From NCBI RefSeq assembly GCF_021172145.1, contig NZ_CP089095.1, forward strand, positions 1,302,001 through 1,366,000: a DNA stretch of 64,000 bases, given 5' to 3'. The notes below the pieces were generated by a model. The model saw nothing but the letters and a program-made list of their open reading frames with translations. It was not told the origin of the DNA and made no database searches. Below, piece after piece: positions 17,362-25,800 of the stretch (its first letter is position 1; the number at the start of each line of letters is the position of its first letter). This DNA comes from Flavobacterium cyclinae. Its GTDB lineage: Bacteria > Bacteroidota > Bacteroidia > Flavobacteriales > Flavobacteriaceae. Position numbers and translations under genes: made by a program.

Positions 17362-18457
17362 TTATTCTTCTTTTTGCCCCATCATCATTAAATAGGCTTT
17401 CAAGAAATTATCGATATCGCCGTTCATAATGCCTTCCACGTCACTAGATTCATATCCAGAACGAACGTCTTTTACCAATTTATAAGGGTGCATTACATAA
17501 TTTCGAATTTGCGAACCCCATTCGATTTTCATTTTTCCTGCTTCGATATCGGCTCTTTGTGCTAATCGTTTGTTTAATTCGATTTCGTATAACTGCGATT
17601 TCAACATTTGCATCGCACGTTGGCGGTTGTCTTGTTGAGAACGCGTTTCGGAACACTGAATTTGGATACCGGTTGGTTTGTGAAACAATTGTACTTTGGT
17701 TTCTACTTTGTTTACATTTTGTCCACCTGCACCACTCGAACGAGAAGTTATAATTTCAATATCAGCTGGATTGATTTCTACTTCAATAGAATCATCTACC
17801 AAAGGATACACATAAACAGAAGCAAAAGACGTATGGCGTTTTGCATTACTATCAAAAGGAGAAATTCGAACCAAACGATGAACACCGTTTTCACCTTTTA
17901 AATAACCAAAAGCAAATTCGCCTTCAATTTCTAAGGTTACGGTTTTAATTCCAGCAACATCGCCTTCTTGAAAGTTCAATTCTTTGATTTTGTATCCTTG
18001 CTTTTCGCCCCACATTAAGTACATTCGCATTAACATGGAAGCCCAATCACAACTTTCAGTTCCACCAGCTCCAGCCGTAATTTGCAATACAGCACTCATA
18101 CTATCTCCTTCATCGGAAAGCATATTTCGGAACTCTAAATCTTCAATGTGTTGTAAGGTTTTTTGATATTGCTCTTCAACTTCTTCTTCGGCAACATCGC
18201 CTTCTTTGAAGAAATCCATCATAATCTGAAGTTCTTCAGAATATTCAATTCCTTTATTGTAATCTTCAACCCATTTCTTTTTCGAACGTAGGTTTCTAAT
18301 AATGATTTCGGCTTCTTTGGCGTTATTCCAAAAGTCGGGAGCGAAGGTTTTTTCTTCCTCGTTAGTTATTTCAATCAATTTGGCATCGATGTCAAAGATA
18401 CCTCCTTAACGCACCAAGGCGATCAATAATATCTCTGACTTGTTCTGTATTTATCAT
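17362..18457 (-). CDS. prfB: Peptide chain release factor 2, expressed by programmed +1 frameshift
   Basis: RF2 recognises UGA and UAA stops and releases the peptide. Two overlapping frames make it. The ATG at 18457 opens a 21-codon leader ([21 protein letters not shown]) that ends in an in-frame UGA at 18394-18392. Just before it is AGGAGG, then TAT CTT TGA C, the classic slip site. A +1 shift at CTT skips one T, and reading continues GAC ATC GAT into the long frame. The joined product is 364 aa, the usual RF2 length. The long frame carries the RF2-specific [10 protein letters not shown] (SPF tripeptide) and the catalytic [11 protein letters not shown]. When RF2 is scarce UGA is read slowly and the shift increases, giving autoregulation. 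Starting the gene at TTG 18378 would remove the leader and is wrong. Confidence 0.96.
18391..18407 (-). promoter_or_regulatory. prfB programmed frameshift site
   Basis: On the minus strand the site reads AGGAGG TAT CTT TGA C. The internal Shine-Dalgarno-like AGGAGG has the same distance to the CTT slip codon as in E. coli prfB, and the next codon after the shift is GAC. Confidence 0.95.
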
Positions 18458-18504
18458 AAATATTGTAGTTTTACACAACAAAAATAGCTATTCTTTTTTA
18501 TTCT

Positions 18505-19530
18505 ATGGAAATAAATTTAGTAAGTGATACCGTAACCAAGCCTTCTGTTGAGATGTTAAACGCTATGTTTAATGCTAAAGTAGGCGATGATGTATATAAA
18601 CAAGACCCAACAGTCAATGAGTTAGAGGAAACTTTGGCGGATTTATTTGGAATGGAAGCCGCCTTATTTTTTCCTTCGGGAACAATGGCAAATCAAACGG
18701 CGATTAAGTTGCATACACAGCCAGGTGAACAAGTAATTTGCGATAAATATTCGCATATTTATCATTATGAAGGTGGTGGTGCATCATTTAATAGTGGTGT
18801 TTCGTGTTGTTTGGTAGATGGGAATCGAGGGATGATTACAGCCGATTTGGTTAAAAACGGAATCAATGACCCTGAATTTTATCACGCCCCTTTAACTTCC
18901 TTAGTTAGTATTGAGAATACAACAAACAAAGGTGGTGGCGCTTGTTATGATTTACAACCTTTGCAAGAAATTAAGCAAGTTTGCATCGACCATAATTTGA
19001 AATATCATTTAGATGGTGCGCGTTTATGGAATGCTTTAGTAGCAAAAAAACAACATCCAAAACAGTTTGGGGAATTGTTTGATACGATTTCGGTTTGTTT
19101 GTCTAAAGGATTGGGTGCGCCAGTTGGTTCGGTTTTGTTGGGAAGTAAAGCAGATATGCATCGAGCTTTACGAATTAGAAAGATTTTTGGCGGTAACATG
19201 CGTCAATCAGGATATTTAGCTGCCGCTGGATTATTCGCATTACAAAACAATATCAGTCGTTTAGAAATTGATCACAGAAGAGCGAAAGAATTGGGCAATT
19301 TATTAGTAAAAATGCCATGGGTTGCTAATGTAGAATCGGTTGAAACTAATATTTTGATTTTTGGACTGCAATCTTTTGTGGATGAAAAGCTTTTCATGGA
19401 AAAATTAAAACAAAAAGGTATTGCTATTAGTTCAATGGGACATGGAAAATTGAGAATTGTAACGCATTTAGATTACAAAGAAGTGATGCATGAATATGTG
19501 ATGGAAGTGTTTTCTAAACTGACTTTTTAA
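18505..19530 (+). CDS. ltaE: Low-specificity L-threonine aldolase
   Basis: PLP-dependent fold-type I enzyme, 341 aa. It cleaves L-threonine or L-allo-threonine to glycine and acetaldehyde. Visible are the N-terminal NLVSDTVTKPS, the cofactor-contact region FFPSGTMANQTAI, HLDGARLWNA with the PLP-binding aspartate, and the Schiff-base lysine K201 in SVCLSKGLGAPVGS. Glycine produced here could feed the glycine cleavage pathway, whose GcvT is encoded 7 kb away. The gene diverges from prfB with 47 bp between the starts. It is followed after 72 bp by a permease in the same direction. Confidence 0.9.
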   Translation: MEINLVSDTVTKPSVEMLNAMFNAKVGDDVYKQDPTVNELEETLADLFGMEAALFFPSGTMANQTAIKLHTQPGEQVICDKYSHIYHYEGGGASFNSGVSCCLVDGNRGMITADLVKNGINDPEFYHAPLTSLVSIENTTNKGGGACYDLQPLQEIKQVCIDHNLKYHLDGARLWNALVAKKQHPKQFGELFDTISVCLSKGLGAPVGSVLLGSKADMHRALRIRKIFGGNMRQSGYLAAAGLFALQNNISRLEIDHRRAKELGNLLVKMPWVANVESVETNILIFGLQSFVDEKLFMEKLKQKGIAISSMGHGKLRIVTHLDYKEVMHEYVMEVFSKLTF

Positions 19531-19576
19531 TTTTTTGGAACACAGATTGAAGAAATTTAAATAATTTTTAAAATCA

Positions 19577-19593
19577 AACTTGAAACCTGAAAC
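19577..19593 (+). repeat. Copy of a dispersed intergenic word (AACYTGAAAC pair)
   Basis: Reads AACTTGAAACCTGAAAC between threonine aldolase and the TauE-type gene. The same two half-words occur in swapped order on the minus strand at 25605-25621, and one half alone at 25731-25740. All copies sit outside genes. Confidence 0.5.
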
Positions 19594-19602
19594 AAAAATT
19601 AT

Positions 19603-20376
19603 ATGGAAATCCTAATCATATCTATTGTAGCGTTTTTAACCGCCATTCTAACCTTCTTTTCAGGTTTTGGTTTAGGAACGCTGTTAACTCCGGTTTTCAT
19701 GTTGTTTTTTCCAGTGGATATTGCAATAGGTTTGTGTGGATTGGTTCATTTTGCAAATAATATTTTTAAGTTTTTCTTGGTTGGGAAACACGCCAACAAA
19801 GAAGTTTTACTAAAATTTGGAATCCCAGCCATTTTTGCTGCTATGATAGGTTCGTGGTTGTTGTTGCAAATTTCGGATCTACAACCATTATTTAGTTATT
19901 TTCTTTTTGGAAAACAATTAGAAGTTTTTCCTGTGAAATTCATCATTGCAATTTTACTAGTAATTTTTGCGCTTTTAGACTTAATTCCGTTTTTGAGTAA
20001 ATTCGAGTTTGGAAAAGATAAATTGCCTTTAGGTGGAATTTTAAGCGGATTCTTTGGTGGACTTTCCGGACATCAAGGGGCTTTGCGAAGTGCTTTTTTG
20101 ATTAAAGCGGGTTTATCCAAAGAAAGTTTCATCGCTACAGGAATTGTAGTTTCTATGTTTATCGATTTTACTCGCTTAAGTGTTTACGCTTCCAAAATCA
20201 CGACTTATACCTTGTATGAAAATAAGGTATTACTGATTTCTGCAACGCTATGTGCGATTACTGGAGCGTATTTGGGTAACCAACTTTTAAAGAAAGTTAC
20301 CCTAAAATTTCTCCAAGTTTTAGTTGCCGTTTTATTGCTTTTAGTGGCAATTGCTTTAGGAATGGGAATTATTTAA
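19603..20376 (+). CDS. TauE/SafE family membrane permease
   Basis: 257-aa integral membrane protein with about eight hydrophobic helices. The family is usually annotated as a sulfite/anion exporter. The conserved glycine-rich turns are present near the start ([15 protein letters not shown]) and in the second half ([20 protein letters not shown]), matching the repeated TauE structure. Substrate cannot be deduced: sulfite, sulfonates, sulfoacetate and other anions are all described in the family. No sulfur genes are adjacent, although a cysteine-synthase-like gene is 2.7 kb downstream. The 3' end overlaps the convergent ebfC-like gene by 8 bp. Confidence 0.85.
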   Translation: MEILIISIVAFLTAILTFFSGFGLGTLLTPVFMLFFPVDIAIGLCGLVHFANNIFKFFLVGKHANKEVLLKFGIPAIFAAMIGSWLLLQISDLQPLFSYFLFGKQLEVFPVKFIIAILLVIFALLDLIPFLSKFEFGKDKLPLGGILSGFFGGLSGHQGALRSAFLIKAGLSKESFIATGIVVSMFIDFTRLSVYASKITTYTLYENKVLLISATLCAITGAYLGNQLLKKVTLKFLQVLVAVLLLLVAIALGMGII

Positions 20377-20692
20377 ACATATCCATTCCTGGGATATTTG
20401 GCATACCTTCTTTAGCAACAGCTGCTAACTCAGTTTCGTGAACGTTTGTAGCTTTTTCAATAGCTTTATTTAACACATTAACTAAGTAATCTTCAAGCAT
20501 TTCTTTGTCTTGAAGTAATTCATTGCTTACTGTAATGTTTTTGATTTTTCTGTTTGCAGTTAAAGTTACTTCTAACAAGCCATCGCTGCTTCTTTCATCG
20601 ATTAAAACAAAGTCTAAACGTTTTTTTGTTTCTTCTACTTTTTGCTGGGTTTCCTTTAATTTACCCATCATTCCCATAATATCTCCAAACAT
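20369..20692 (-). CDS. YbaB/EbfC family nucleoid-associated protein
   Basis: 107-aa small DNA-binding protein. It has the typical start [20 protein letters not shown], with a long amphipathic helix, then strands ([20 protein letters not shown]) and a second helix; the family forms a tweezer-like dimer that binds DNA without strong sequence preference. It is usually next to dnaX and recR, but here it stands alone and convergent with the permease. A TATTTTTG -7 box lies at 20717-20724 on the same strand. Its tail [14 protein letters not shown] is the common flavobacterial C-terminus. Confidence 0.88.
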   Translation of the reverse strand: MFGDIMGMMGKLKETQQKVEETKKRLDFVLIDERSSDGLLEVTLTANRKIKNITVSNELLQDKEMLEDYLVNVLNKAIEKATNVHETELAAVAKEGMPNIPGMDMFK

Positions 20693-20758
20693 AATTTTTA
20701 AGTTTTTTTATTTGGACAAAAATAGTAAATTAGCGGTTAATAATTATTGTAAAACTTC

Positions 20759-22894
20759 ATGAAAAAATTACCATTTTTACTTCTTAGTTGCATTATTTTT
20801 GCTCCTGTTTACAGTCAAAATAAAACAAAAACAATGTCAGATAAAATTGTTCCTCCTGTTGCTAAAATTGTTCCAAAAACATTAGAAAAGCACGGTGATA
20901 AAAGAATTGATAATTATTATTGGTTAAACGAAAGAGAAAACCCAGAAGTTATTGATTATTTGAACCAAGAAAATGAATATTACCAAAAATCAACGGCTCA
21001 TACCAAACCATTCCAAGACGAATTGTTCTTAGAAATGAAGAGTAGAATTAAGGAAGACGATAGTTCAGTTCCTTATTTATACAATGGTTATTATTACATC
21101 ACTCGTTTTGAAAAAGGAAAAGATTATCCCATTTATGCTCGTAAAAAAGGAAGTTTAGATGCTAAGGAAGAAATCATGTTTGATTGTAACGAAATGGCAA
21201 AAGGACATTCGTACTTTAATTTAGCGGGATTAAATGTAAGTGAAGATAATAAATGGGTAGCGTTTGGAGTTGACTTAGTTTCAAGAAGACAATATACCAT
21301 CCAAATTAAAAATTTGGAAACAGGAGAAATTCTTCCTGTAAAAATAGAAAATACATCGGGAGGTTCAACTTGGGCTGGTGATAATAAAACTTTGTTTTAC
21401 ACAAGAAATGACCAACAAACCTTACGTTCCGATAAAATTTATAAGCATACTCTAGGTACAGAAGCTGCTGCTGATGTTTTAGTCTTTCATGAAAAAGACG
21501 ATACCTTTAACACTTTTGTTTACAAAGAAAAATCAAAAAAATACATAGTTATTGGTTCTAACAGTACATTAACTTCTGAATACCAAATTTTAGATGCAAA
21601 AAATCCGAATGGAGAGTTTAAAGTTTTCCATAAAAGAACACGCGGATTAGAATATTCGATTTCGCATTATGGAGATAGTTTTTACATTGTTACGAATAAA
21701 GACAAAGCAACGAACTTCAAATTAATGAAAACCCCAGAAACTGCTACTTCGGCTGAAAACTGGAAAGATTTAATTGGGCACAGAAAAGATGTTTTATTAG
21801 AAGGAATCGATATTTTTAAAGAGTATTTAGTTGTTGAAGAGCGTTCTAATGGTTTGAACAAAATTAGAATCATGCCTTGGAATGGAAAAGGGGAGTATTA
21901 CTTACCTTTTAATAGTGAAACTTACACGGCTTATACTACAACTAACGTAGATTTCGATACTGAAATTTTACGTTATGGATATCAATCTATGGCAACACCC
22001 TCTTCTGTGATTGATTTCAATATGAGAACTCAGGAGAAAAAAGTATTGAAAGAGCAAGAAATTTTGGGTGGGAAGTTTGATAAAAACAATTATGTTGAAG
22101 AACGAATTTGGGCTACTGCTACTGATGGAACAAAAGTGCCAATTTCTATGGTGTATAGAAAAGGAATCAAAAAAGATGGTAAAAACCCATTCTTACTTTA
22201 TGCTTATGGCTCTTACGGAGCTACAATGGATCCTTATTTTTCTTCAACACGTTTGAGTTTGTTAGATAGAGGATTTATTTATGCCATTGCTCATATTAGA
22301 GGAGGAGAGGACTTAGGAAGAGAATGGTATGAAAACGGAAAACTTTTGAAGAAAATAAACACGTTTACCGATTTTATTGATTGTTCTAAATTTGTAATTG
22401 CAGAAAAATATACTTCCCCAGAACATTTATATGCAGAAGGTGGTTCTGCAGGTGGATTATTAATGGGAGCGATTGTAAATATGGCACCAGAATTATATAA
22501 TGGGGTTATCGCCCAAGTTCCTTTTGTGGATGTAGTTACGACTATGTTAGACGATACCATTCCATTAACAACAGGGGAATATGACGAATGGGGAAATCCA
22601 AATGAAAAAGTGTATTACGATTATATGTTGTCCTATTCACCATACGACCAAGTAAAAGCGCAAGCGTATCCAAATATGTATGTTTCCACTGGACTTCACG
22701 ATTCGCAAGTGCAATATTGGGAACCGGCAAAATGGGTAGCAAAATTACGTGTTATGAAAACTAACGATAAGCAATTATTCTTAGACACCAATATGGATGC
22801 TGGTCATGGTGGTGCATCAGGCCGTTTTGAAGCATTAAAAGAATTGGCCAAAGAATTTGCGTTTTTGTTAGATTTAGAAAAAATTAAGAAGTAG
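20759..22894 (+). CDS. S9 family prolyl oligopeptidase / oligopeptidase B-like
   Basis: 711-aa serine peptidase. A signal peptide (MKKLPFLLLSCIIFAPVYS then Q) indicates export to the periplasm, unlike the cytoplasmic E. coli protease II. A seven-blade propeller covers about residues 90-430, followed by the alpha/beta hydrolase domain. The nucleophile is S563 in EGGSAGGLLMG, the aspartate is in STGLHDSQVQYWEP and the histidine in NMDAGHGGASGR. The motif REWYENGKLLKK and the propeller start NYYWLNERENPEV are those of the oligopeptidase B branch, which cuts after basic residues in short peptides. Divergent from the ebfC-like gene by 66 bp. Confidence 0.92.
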   Translation: MKKLPFLLLSCIIFAPVYSQNKTKTMSDKIVPPVAKIVPKTLEKHGDKRIDNYYWLNERENPEVIDYLNQENEYYQKSTAHTKPFQDELFLEMKSRIKEDDSSVPYLYNGYYYITRFEKGKDYPIYARKKGSLDAKEEIMFDCNEMAKGHSYFNLAGLNVSEDNKWVAFGVDLVSRRQYTIQIKNLETGEILPVKIENTSGGSTWAGDNKTLFYTRNDQQTLRSDKIYKHTLGTEAAADVLVFHEKDDTFNTFVYKEKSKKYIVIGSNSTLTSEYQILDAKNPNGEFKVFHKRTRGLEYSISHYGDSFYIVTNKDKATNFKLMKTPETATSAENWKDLIGHRKDVLLEGIDIFKEYLVVEERSNGLNKIRIMPWNGKGEYYLPFNSETYTAYTTTNVDFDTEILRYGYQSMATPSSVIDFNMRTQEKKVLKEQEILGGKFDKNNYVEERIWATATDGTKVPISMVYRKGIKKDGKNPFLLYAYGSYGATMDPYFSSTRLSLLDRGFIYAIAHIRGGEDLGREWYENGKLLKKINTFTDFIDCSKFVIAEKYTSPEHLYAEGGSAGGLLMGAIVNMAPELYNGVIAQVPFVDVVTTMLDDTIPLTTGEYDEWGNPNEKVYYDYMLSYSPYDQVKAQAYPNMYVSTGLHDSQVQYWEPAKWVAKLRVMKTNDKQLFLDTNMDAGHGGASGRFEALKELAKEFAFLLDLEKIKK

Positions 22895-22968
22895 TTAAAC
22901 TTTTTTTTGTTAAATTTGCAAGGTTTTGGAATTACCTAAAAGTGATTGCAATCCAAAAAATTAAGTAT

Positions 22969-23003
22969 AAAATACTAAAAATGCTAGTAAAGCATAGTAT
23001 TTT
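22969..23003 (+). other. Interrupted palindrome in the 5' leader of the cysteine-synthase-like gene
   Basis: Arms AAAATACT / AGTATTTT, then an AAAA bulge and ATGCT / AGCAT around a 5-nt loop. It lies about 30 bp before the ATG and downstream of a TAAATTTG -7-like box (22911-22918). It could be an operator or a leader hairpin. There is no T-run and it is not a riboswitch I know. Confidence 0.5.
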
Positions 23004-23032
23004 GGAAACATTAAAACAAACAGTATCTTCAT

Positions 23033-24073
23033 ATGAAAGAAGAAATAAAAGCCTATAATAGTGTATTAGATTTAATTGGGAATACACCATTAATCAAACT
23101 GAATAAAGTTTCAGCTGATTTACCAGGTAATTTCTATGCAAAAGTTGAAGCCTTTAATCCAGGACACTCTACAAAAGACCGAATCGCGTTATATATTATT
23201 GAAGAAGCAGAAAAAAGAGGTATCTTAAAACCTGGAGATACCATTATTGAAACTACTTCAGGAAATACTGGTTTTAGTTTGGCAATGGTTAGCATCATTA
23301 AAGGGTACGATTGTATTTTAGCAGTGAGTTCAAAATCATCAAAAGATAAAATCGATATGTTGCGTTCAATGGGAGCTAAGGTTTATGTTTGTCCGGCTCA
23401 CGTTTCTGCAGATGATGAACGTTCGTACTACAATGTTGCTAAAAGATTACACGAAGAAACAAAAGGATCTGTTTATATTAACCAATATTTCAACGAATTA
23501 AACGTTGATGCTCATTACAATTCTACAGGACCAGAAATTTGGGAACAAACAAACGGTCAAATTACACACTTAGTGGCGTGTAGTGGAACTGGAGGAACTA
23601 TTTCGGGAACTGCACGTTTCTTAAAAGAGCAAAATCCAAATATTAAAATTTTAGGAGTTGATGCTTTTGGTTCGGTTTTAAAAAAATACCACGAGACTAA
23701 AGAGTTTGATAACGCTGAAATTTATCCATACCGTATTGAAGGTTTAGGTAAAAACTTAATTCCAACGGCTACCGATTTTGATGTGATTGATAAATTTATC
23801 AAGGTTTCCGATGAAGAAAGTGCACACACAGCAAGAGAATTAGCTAAAAAAGAAGGTTTATTCGTAGGATATACTTCTGGAGCTGCTTTTCAAGCCGTGA
23901 AACAATATGCAGAGGAAGGTGAATTTGATGCCAACAGTAAAGTTGTTATTATTTTCCCTGATCATGGTTCAAGATACATGAGTAAAGTATTTAGTGATGA
24001 TTGGATGAACGAACAAGGTTTCTTTGATTCTGTAAACCAAGAAGAAGCTTTAAAAATTGAAATTATCAAGTAA
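23033..24073 (+). CDS. Cysteine synthase / cystathionine beta-synthase family enzyme
   Basis: 346-aa fold-type II PLP enzyme. The reactive lysine is K48 in [13 protein letters not shown], and the phosphate-cradle loop [11 protein letters not shown] lies at about 74-85. The [15 protein letters not shown] and [11 protein letters not shown] elements complete the fold. NPGHSTKDR rather than the common NPxxSVKDR places it nearer CysM or CBS-like proteins than CysK, so it may use O-phosphoserine, O-acetylserine or homocysteine with serine. There is no C-terminal CBS pair. The gene has a 138-bp leader with a palindrome and a strong terminator, so it is transcribed alone and may be regulated by sulfur supply, though the regulator is not visible. 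Confidence 0.87.
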   Translation: MKEEIKAYNSVLDLIGNTPLIKLNKVSADLPGNFYAKVEAFNPGHSTKDRIALYIIEEAEKRGILKPGDTIIETTSGNTGFSLAMVSIIKGYDCILAVSSKSSKDKIDMLRSMGAKVYVCPAHVSADDERSYYNVAKRLHEETKGSVYINQYFNELNVDAHYNSTGPEIWEQTNGQITHLVACSGTGGTISGTARFLKEQNPNIKILGVDAFGSVLKKYHETKEFDNAEIYPYRIEGLGKNLIPTATDFDVIDKFIKVSDEESAHTARELAKKEGLFVGYTSGAAFQAVKQYAEEGEFDANSKVVIIFPDHGSRYMSKVFSDDWMNEQGFFDSVNQEEALKIEIIK

Positions 24074-24090
24074 TTGATTTTAGATATAGA

Positions 24091-24120
24091 AAATCCTGAG
24101 TGAGAGCTCAGGATTTTTTT
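24091..24120 (+). terminator. Terminator of the cysteine-synthase-like gene
   Basis: Stem AAATCCTGAG / CTCAGGATTT with a 6-nt loop, followed by a run of T. Confidence 0.85.
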
Positions 24121-24171
24121 GTTTTGTGGGCACGCTAATGTGATTCCGCTCTATCAGGTCTTAAGTGGTTT

Positions 24172-24828
24172 TTACTTTAATCCATTATGTTTAACTTTTA
24201 GACCGTGTCCAATTGTATCATTCTTATTTTTAAAACATAACAATGTAAAAGACTTACTATTATTAAACTTTTTTGAAGGTTTTAAAACTGCAAATTTGTA
24301 AAACTCCTTATCGTTTCTTCCAAGTTTAATGTCATAAAAATAAATTGTATCGTTTTTAATTTCATACTTACCAATAGTTTCAGTCATTCCAAAACAAACA
24401 CTTTTAGCTGAAATTTTTTTATTTTCTTTTAGTTTTAAAGTCATCGAACAACCAGCAACTCCTTCTCTTTCTGCAATTAATATATTTTTACTTTCAAATT
24501 TTTCAAAGTCAATTATTCCAAATGGTTTAATAAAAGTCAATATTAAAACTATTAAAAGTAGTCCAATAGAAAACATTTGCTTTTTGTTTTTAGATCTTTC
24601 TTTAAAAGCTAAAAATATATAACGAATAGTAATAATACATAGTCCTAAATAAACTAAAAATAATATTAGAGAAATAGGCAATGATATAAAGCCAAGATTG
24701 CTTTTCCAATAGTAAGATGTGTTTACTATTAGGAAGAAAATTATTGTAATTGCATATAATATTTTATTTTTTTGTTTCAATTTTTTAGTCTTTTCTTCTA
24801 TTAAGCTAATATATAAAAAAATCCTCAC
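24172..24828 (-). CDS. Unknown membrane protein with extracytoplasmic domain
   Basis: 218 aa if the GTG at 24828 is used, or 202 aa from the TTG at 24780; no ATG exists at the front. The later TTG is more credible because the GTG lies inside the yebC terminator hairpin. Three hydrophobic helices (about 25-41, 48-70, 85-103) are followed by a soluble C-terminal half with strand-like segments: AGCSMTLKLKENKKISAKS, then GKYEIKNDTIYFYDIKLG. A short KLKENKKI/KNDTIYF pattern of this kind is common in flavobacterial proteins of unknown role. I recognise no family with confidence. AT-rich codon use and the weak start suggest it may be a recent or poorly expressed gene. Confidence 0.65.
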   Translation of the reverse strand: MRIFLYISLIEEKTKKLKQKNKILYAITIIFFLIVNTSYYWKSNLGFISLPISLILFLVYLGLCIITIRYIFLAFKERSKNKKQMFSIGLLLIVLILTFIKPFGIIDFEKFESKNILIAEREGVAGCSMTLKLKENKKISAKSVCFGMTETIGKYEIKNDTIYFYDIKLGRNDKEFYKFAVLKPSKKFNNSKSFTLLCFKNKNDTIGHGLKVKHNGLK

Positions 24829-24845
24829 AATTTCTTGCGAGGATT
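24814..24845 (-). terminator. Terminator of yebC
   Basis: Stem AATCCTC / GAGGATT with a 12-nt loop, followed on the minus strand by a run of seven T. It overlaps the GTG possible start of the next minus-strand gene. The same stem sequence occurs at the ridA terminator. Confidence 0.75.
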
Positions 24846-24867
24846 ACGTATATAAGGTTGAAAAGGT

Positions 24868-25587
24868 TTACTCAGCGCTTTCTTGCATCGTATGATATAC
24901 GTTCATTACATCATCGTCTTCTTCAATTTTTTCTAATAGTTTTTCAACATCAGCAACTTGGTCTGCTGTTAGTTCTTTGGTCACTTGTGGTATTCTTTCA
25001 AATCCAGAAGATAAGATTTCTAAACCACGAGATTCTAATTCTTTTTGGATAGCACCAAAGCTTTCAAAAGGAGCGTACATAACTATTCCGTCTTCGTCAG
25101 CAAAGATTTCTTCTACACCAAAATCAATCATTTCTAATTCTAATTCTTCCACATCTTGTCCTTCTGCTGGAATTCTAAAATTACAGGTATGATCAAACAT
25201 AAATTCAACCGAACCTTGAGTTCCTAAAGTTCCATTACATTTGTTAAAGTAACTTCTAATGTTAGCAACGGTTCTGTTGTTGTTATCGGTAGCGGTTTCA
25301 ATTAAAATAGCAATTCCATGAGGTGCATAGCCTTCAAATAATACTTCTTTATAGTTAGCTGTATCTTTATCCGATGCTTTTTTAATAGCGCGTTCTACGT
25401 TTTCTTTTGGCATATTAGCTGCCTTCGCATTTTGGATTACCGCTCTCAATCGCGCATTTGACTCTGGATTTGGTCCTCCTTCTTTAACGGCAATTACGAT
25501 ATCTTTTCCAATTCTTGTAAACGTTTTTGCCATTGCTGACCAACGTTTCATTTTACGGGCTTTTCTAAATTCAAACGCTCTTCCCAT
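24868..25587 (-). CDS. yebC: YebC/PmpR family protein
   Basis: 239-aa cytoplasmic protein of the YebC/TACO1 family. The start MGRAFEFRKARKMKRWSAMA is the Bacteroidota form, followed by the conserved KDIVIAVKEGGPNPESN and NAKAANMPKENVERAIKKAS. Members were described as transcription regulators, and more recent work connects one class to relief of ribosome stalling on proline-rich stretches. Which class this belongs to is not decidable by eye. A well-spaced promoter (TTG, 19 nt, TATTTTTG) lies just upstream and a hairpin terminator follows, so the gene is monocistronic. Confidence 0.92.
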   Translation of the reverse strand: MGRAFEFRKARKMKRWSAMAKTFTRIGKDIVIAVKEGGPNPESNARLRAVIQNAKAANMPKENVERAIKKASDKDTANYKEVLFEGYAPHGIAILIETATDNNNRTVANIRSYFNKCNGTLGTQGSVEFMFDHTCNFRIPAEGQDVEELELEMIDFGVEEIFADEDGIVMYAPFESFGAIQKELESRGLEILSSGFERIPQVTKELTADQVADVEKLLEKIEEDDDVMNVYHTMQESAE

Positions 25588-25604
25588 TTCTTTTTTGGTT
25601 TAAA

Positions 25605-25784
25605 GTTTCAAGTTTCAGGTTGCAAAAATAATAATTTCAAATTTAAACGCAAAGTTCGCAAGGTTTTACGTAAAGTTCGCAAAGCGATAAACTAAAAATC
25701 TTTTATGAACTTATATTCGCAATCTAAATCAACTTGAAACTTATATGACTTATATGTTTTAAAAGTCTCGACTTCGCTCGACTT
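25605..25784. repeat. Cluster of short dispersed repeats in the yebC-gcvT intergenic region
   Basis: This gap holds several repeated words. GTTTCAAGTTTCAGGTT lies at 25605-25621. AAAGTTCGCAA appears twice with a 21-bp period (25651-25661 and 25672-25682). AACTTGAAAC is at 25731-25740. CTCGACTT appears twice with a 10-bp period (25767-25774 and 25777-25784). Words of this kind recur between genes in Flavobacterium genomes, as far as I recall. No open frame spans the gap. Confidence 0.55.
25623..25652 (-). promoter_or_regulatory. Promoter of yebC
   Basis: On the minus strand: TTG (25652-25650), 19-nt spacer, TATTTTTG (25630-25623). The yebC ATG is 35 nt further. Part of the spacer is made of the dispersed AAAGTTCGCAA repeat. 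Confidence 0.6.
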
Positions 25785-25800
25785 GACAAATTGTTTTTGA

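Noticed and set aside
17559..18166. Three plus-strand frames of 60-97 codons inside prfB
   Set aside because: They are shadows of the well-conserved RF2 frame and have cysteine- or histidine-rich, non-protein-like composition.
22969..23003. Riboswitch upstream of the cysteine-synthase-like gene
   Set aside because: A simple interrupted hairpin only; no SAM, cobalamin or other conserved core was recognised.
25588..25800. Attenuator or small RNA in the yebC-gcvT gap
   Set aside because: No strong hairpin with a T-run; the content is explained better by dispersed short repeats.
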